The position numbers and the translations under genes are program-made. A DNA stretch of 61,323 nucleotides from Thalassolituus sp. UBA674 (GTDB taxonomy: Bacteria > Pseudomonadota > Gammaproteobacteria > Pseudomonadales > Oceanobacteraceae), in NCBI GenBank assembly GCA_002298335.1, contig DBNK01000005.1:6159-67481 (forward strand), read 5' to 3'. A model generated the notes under the pieces. That model searched no databases, was not told the DNA's origin, and worked only from the letters and a program-made list of their open reading frames with translations. Shown in pieces: positions 58,756-61,323 of the stretch (within the stretch, counting starts at the first letter, position 1; each line of letters begins with the position of its first letter).

Positions 58756-59976
58756 ATGGATTTGAATTCAGAGCAAAGGGTAACCGACAGTCCGGCCCCA
58801 GACCCTTATGCGGACATCCGTCCTTATGAGGATGCGGAAGTCGCGGCCGTGCTGGAGCGTCTGGGCCGCTCGCGGCCACTGCATCAGGCGCTGGTGCAGT
58901 ACCGTTTCGGGCGGATGCCGTTGTTCATGCAGAGTTGGCTGGCGTCTCTGCTGGGTGCACAGCTGCGCCGTCATTTTGCGCCGGTAACCACAGTGCATGC
59001 GTTTCAGTCCTGGCTGGAGCACTGGGTTGAAACCCTGATCCGCAAGACCACCACCGAAGTGACCATCCGCGGGCTGGATCAGCTCTCACCGGATAAACCC
59101 CACCTCTGGCTTTCCAATCACCGCGACATTGCCATGGACCCGACTCTGGTCAACTTTGCACTGATGCAGCAGGGCTGGCCAACCGCACAGATTGCCATCG
59201 GCGATAACCTGTTGCAGAACCCGGTGCTGTCGGATGTCATGCGCCTGAACAAAAGCTTTCTGGTGCGTCGCAGCCTGACGGACCGGCGTGAAAAGCTGCG
59301 TGAGCTGCAGAAGCTGTCTTCCTATATTCAGGATGCCCTGAACAAAGGTCATTCGGTATGGCTTGCGCAACGGGAAGGACGGGCCAAGGATAATCTAGAC
59401 CGCACCGACACCGCCGTACTGAAAATGCTGACCCTCAGTGGTCGTGACAGCAATCTGGAGTTTACCGAAGCCATGCGCCGCCTGAATCCGGTGCCTGTCG
59501 TCATTCAGTATGAATGGGACCCCTGTGATGTACTGAAAGCGCGGGAGCTGGTGGCACTGGCGGAGACCGGTGAATATCAGAAGAAAGAGGGTGAAGATAC
59601 GCTCAGTATGATGAGAGGGTTGTCCGGTCACAAAGGCCGGGTATGCATAGGTTTCGGACGCCCGCTGACCGTGCCTGAGATGGAAACCCCGCAACTGATG
59701 GCCGCAGCGACGGACGCACAGATCCGCAGTATGTCGGTGGTGTTTCCTGTCAGTCACGCCGCACTGATGCTGTTACAGCGGGATTTCGGGCAGTACCGGG
59801 GCTTGCGTCCGGATATGACAGAAGTGACTGATGAGCTGGTGGAGAAACTGCAGAGCCGTTATGCCGGAGAAGAGCGTGCGGTGGCTGTCCGTCTGCTGTG
59901 TAATTACGCAGTGAATGTGATTGATATGCAGGGCCGGAATAAACATTCCGGCCCGGTGCCGTTCACCGGGCAGTAA
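58756..59976 (+). CDS. Glycerolipid acyltransferase (PlsC/LPLAT-like)
   Basis: The 406-aa protein has an acyltransferase domain (about 100-300) with 'LWLSNHRDIAMDPTLVNFAL' (block I), 'LNKSFLVRRSLTDRREKL' (block II), 'SVWLAQREGRAKDNLDRTD' (block III) and 'LNPVPVVIQYEWDP'. It probably acylates a lysophospholipid or a related acceptor. It is conserved as a soluble-looking, large LPLAT type without clear transmembrane helices. The 3' end overlaps the convergent lipoprotein gene by 14 bp. Confidence 0.86.
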   Translation: MDLNSEQRVTDSPAPDPYADIRPYEDAEVAAVLERLGRSRPLHQALVQYRFGRMPLFMQSWLASLLGAQLRRHFAPVTTVHAFQSWLEHWVETLIRKTTTEVTIRGLDQLSPDKPHLWLSNHRDIAMDPTLVNFALMQQGWPTAQIAIGDNLLQNPVLSDVMRLNKSFLVRRSLTDRREKLRELQKLSSYIQDALNKGHSVWLAQREGRAKDNLDRTDTAVLKMLTLSGRDSNLEFTEAMRRLNPVPVVIQYEWDPCDVLKARELVALAETGEYQKKEGEDTLSMMRGLSGHKGRVCIGFGRPLTVPEMETPQLMAAATDAQIRSMSVVFPVSHAALMLLQRDFGQYRGLRPDMTEVTDELVEKLQSRYAGEERAVAVRLLCNYAVNVIDMQGRNKHSGPVPFTGQ

Positions 59977-60760
59977 GCAGTGCCGCGATGCGGATATCGG
60001 CCATCGGTCTGACTTTGCTTTCCGGAAACTCTTCGCTCAGGCGGCGCAGATAGTTCAGGGCCGTCAGCGGGTCAGCCTGTTGGTTGTAAGGGCTTAAGTT
60101 GATCAGCGCCAACTGGTACAGAGCCTGCGCCCGCACTTCAGCATCGGCTTCCTGGTTATCATAGATGGCCTGATATTCGTCAACGGCAGTCTCTACGCGG
60201 CCATCTTCAATAGCATCCGCACTGGACAGGCTCAGCTCCTGATCCACCGGCTGATTAGGGCGGCGCAGCAACTCCTCTTCATCCACCTCCTGCAGCAGCT
60301 CACCGGCATCGGCCTGTTTTTCGCCCTGCATGCGGTTTTCATCCAGCGTGCGCAGCTGATGCTGAATCCGTACCTTAAGCCGGGTGTCCGGGTTTTCATC
60401 CAGACACTGCAGCAGATAATTGCGGGCCAGCAGGTCATCGCGCTCATCGTTGTAAGGGTTCATATAAATCAGCGCCAGCTGATAGAGGAACATGGGGCGC
60501 AGGGCCGTACTGGCATTTTCATCGCGGTAATGCTCCAGATACAGCTCGGCAGCCTGTTCGGTCTGGCCGGTGGCAATAGCATCCAGAGAATAGGAATTCA
60601 GATCGGGCTCTTCGCGCAGCGCTGCAGCGGCACGGACTTTCATCGACTGGTCGTAGGTTTCCGGACGTTCATCTGAGCGCCCTTTGAAAACACTGCACGA
60701 AGACAGCAGAGTGAGAGTGGCGGCCAGAAAAAGACAGGTGACGGGTGATTTATGGAGCAT
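59963..60760 (-). CDS. Lipoprotein with TPR-like repeats
   Basis: Start at ATG 60760 (MLHKSPVTCLFLAATLTLLS); longer frames run into the divergent gene. The 265-aa precursor has lipobox LLSSC. Two homologous halves are visible: 'DAIATGQTEQAAELYLEHYR', 'MFLYQLALIYMNPYNDERDD' and 'DAIEDGRVETAVDEYQAIYD', 'QALYQLALINLSPYNQQADP', i.e. paired tetratricopeptide-like helices. It probably serves as a protein-protein scaffold in the periplasm or outer membrane. Function unknown. Confidence 0.82.
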   Translation of the reverse strand: MLHKSPVTCLFLAATLTLLSSCSVFKGRSDERPETYDQSMKVRAAAALREEPDLNSYSLDAIATGQTEQAAELYLEHYRDENASTALRPMFLYQLALIYMNPYNDERDDLLARNYLLQCLDENPDTRLKVRIQHQLRTLDENRMQGEKQADAGELLQEVDEEELLRRPNQPVDQELSLSSADAIEDGRVETAVDEYQAIYDNQEADAEVRAQALYQLALINLSPYNQQADPLTALNYLRRLSEEFPESKVRPMADIRIAALLTAR

Positions 60761-60914
60761 TTTTTTATTGTTCGTATGTACGCATTTTGCACAGTGTAAA
60801 GACAGAAGCGACACTTTGGAAGGCAGATTGACTTTCATCGTAGGGGGGAAGACAGCCTTTCTGGCATAATCCTGAGCGTGAATAAAACAGTATAGTCCCG
60901 GAAAAACCTGAAAT

Positions 60915-61323
60915 ATGGCGCAAATACAGAACGCCCACCTGATCAGACGTGCGGCCATGGCTTCCATTGCCACAGCACTGATTCTGCTGGTGGCAAAAAC
61001 CTTTGCCTGGGCGGCCAGCGACTCCGCCAGTATCCTTTCTTCCCTGCTGGATTCGCTGATGGATATCACGGCATCGGTGGTGAATTTTTTTGCAATCCGC
61101 TATGCCCTGACCCCGGCGGATGATGATCATCCGTTTGGTCACACTAAGGCCGAAGGCCTGGCGGCACTGCTGCAGTCGGGTTTCATTCTGGGATCGGCGG
61201 GCATGCTGCTTCTGCACGTCAGTGAACGCCTGATTAATCCGCGCCCGATTGATGATGTCGGACTGGGGATTGGTGTCATGGCCTTTTCGACCATAGCGAC
61301 CATCACTCTGGTGATGTACCAGC
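60915..61323 (+). CDS. Cation diffusion facilitator (FieF-like), N-terminal part
   Basis: The frame starts at ATG 60915 (MAQIQNAHLIRRAAMASIAT) and is open to the window edge (136 residues). It shows FieF/CDF features: 'DSASILSSLLDSLMDITASV' with the D-x3-D metal site, 'FFAIRYALTPADDDHPFGHT' followed by KAEGLAALLQS. These proteins export Zn(II), Fe(II) or related ions by proton antiport. The C-terminal cytoplasmic domain is beyond the window. Confidence 0.92.
   Translation, partial: MAQIQNAHLIRRAAMASIATALILLVAKTFAWAASDSASILSSLLDSLMDITASVVNFFAIRYALTPADDDHPFGHTKAEGLAALLQSGFILGSAGMLLLHVSERLINPRPIDDVGLGIGVMAFSTIATITLVMYQ

Overview
The window looks like chromosome of a motile, Gram-negative gammaproteobacterium, most like the marine Oceanospirillales/Pseudomonas side of the class. 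The grounds are sigma-54-type flagellar promoters, an flgAMN-ycgR/cheV/flgB layout like that of Pseudomonas and Vibrio, an MvaT-type nucleoid protein, an acyl-lipid desaturase with its own ferredoxin reductase, FeoAB, RecJ, FolK/FolM and MltC. The genus cannot be fixed from sequence reading alone. Most of the window is ordinary, densely packed core genome; the accessory part is the first 5.3 kb.

1-5.3 kb: the right end of an integrative island inserted at the 3' end of a tRNA-Arg(CCT). From the tRNA inwards (all minus strand) it carries a P4-type tyrosine integrase, two uncharacterised genes in the integrase operon (271 and 77 aa), an AlpA-like regulator, two small helix-turn-helix proteins and the N-terminal 516 residues of a type I restriction subunit (HsdR), which runs off the left edge. 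The non-coding parts hold three sets of palindromes: inverted repeats beside int, paired GAATATTC palindromes before alpA, and four TTCAGN3CTGAA-like boxes before hsdR.

5.4-19.2 kb: flagellar cluster. ycgR-flgN-flgM-flgA on the minus strand; cheV, flgBCDE, flgFGH, flgI and a FliT-like chaperone candidate on the plus strand. I find good sigma-54 (-24/-12) promoters before flgA, flgB, flgF and flgI, and a near-perfect sigma-28 promoter before flgM. That is the expected hierarchy: RpoN makes hook-basal body genes, FliA makes its own anti-sigma factor. The hook protein is unusually large (1209 aa). cheR and flgJKL are absent from their usual places. A 0.9-kb non-coding stretch between flgH and flgI contains a long (about 200-bp arms) inverted repeat.

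19.3-34.1 kb: a secreted beta-propeller protein, a small rhodanese cluster, YjbQ, the reductase/desaturase pair, DUF3224, threonine synthase, a three-gene set (retropepsin-like 'zinc protease', inactive transglutaminase/7TM protein, RimK-like ATP-grasp ligase), an HDOD protein, glxR-hyi, a DUF1289 protein and a cold-shock protein.

34.4-46.4 kb: flavin reductase-like protein, Fur-boxed feoAB, MvaT-like protein, RNase II, two paralogous methyltransferases flanking an MBL hydrolase / msrA / tatD / mltC group, an AraC regulator and the initiator tRNA-fMet, whose 3' end and flank are repeated 160 bp downstream.

46.8-61.3 kb: lipoprotein, LysE exporter, folM/folK (convergent, overlapping), recJ, a TIGR03546-TIGR03545 envelope pair, a large M16 peptidase, a helix-turn-helix/receiver-like protein, an acyltransferase, a TPR-type lipoprotein and the start of a FieF-type cation efflux gene cut by the right edge.
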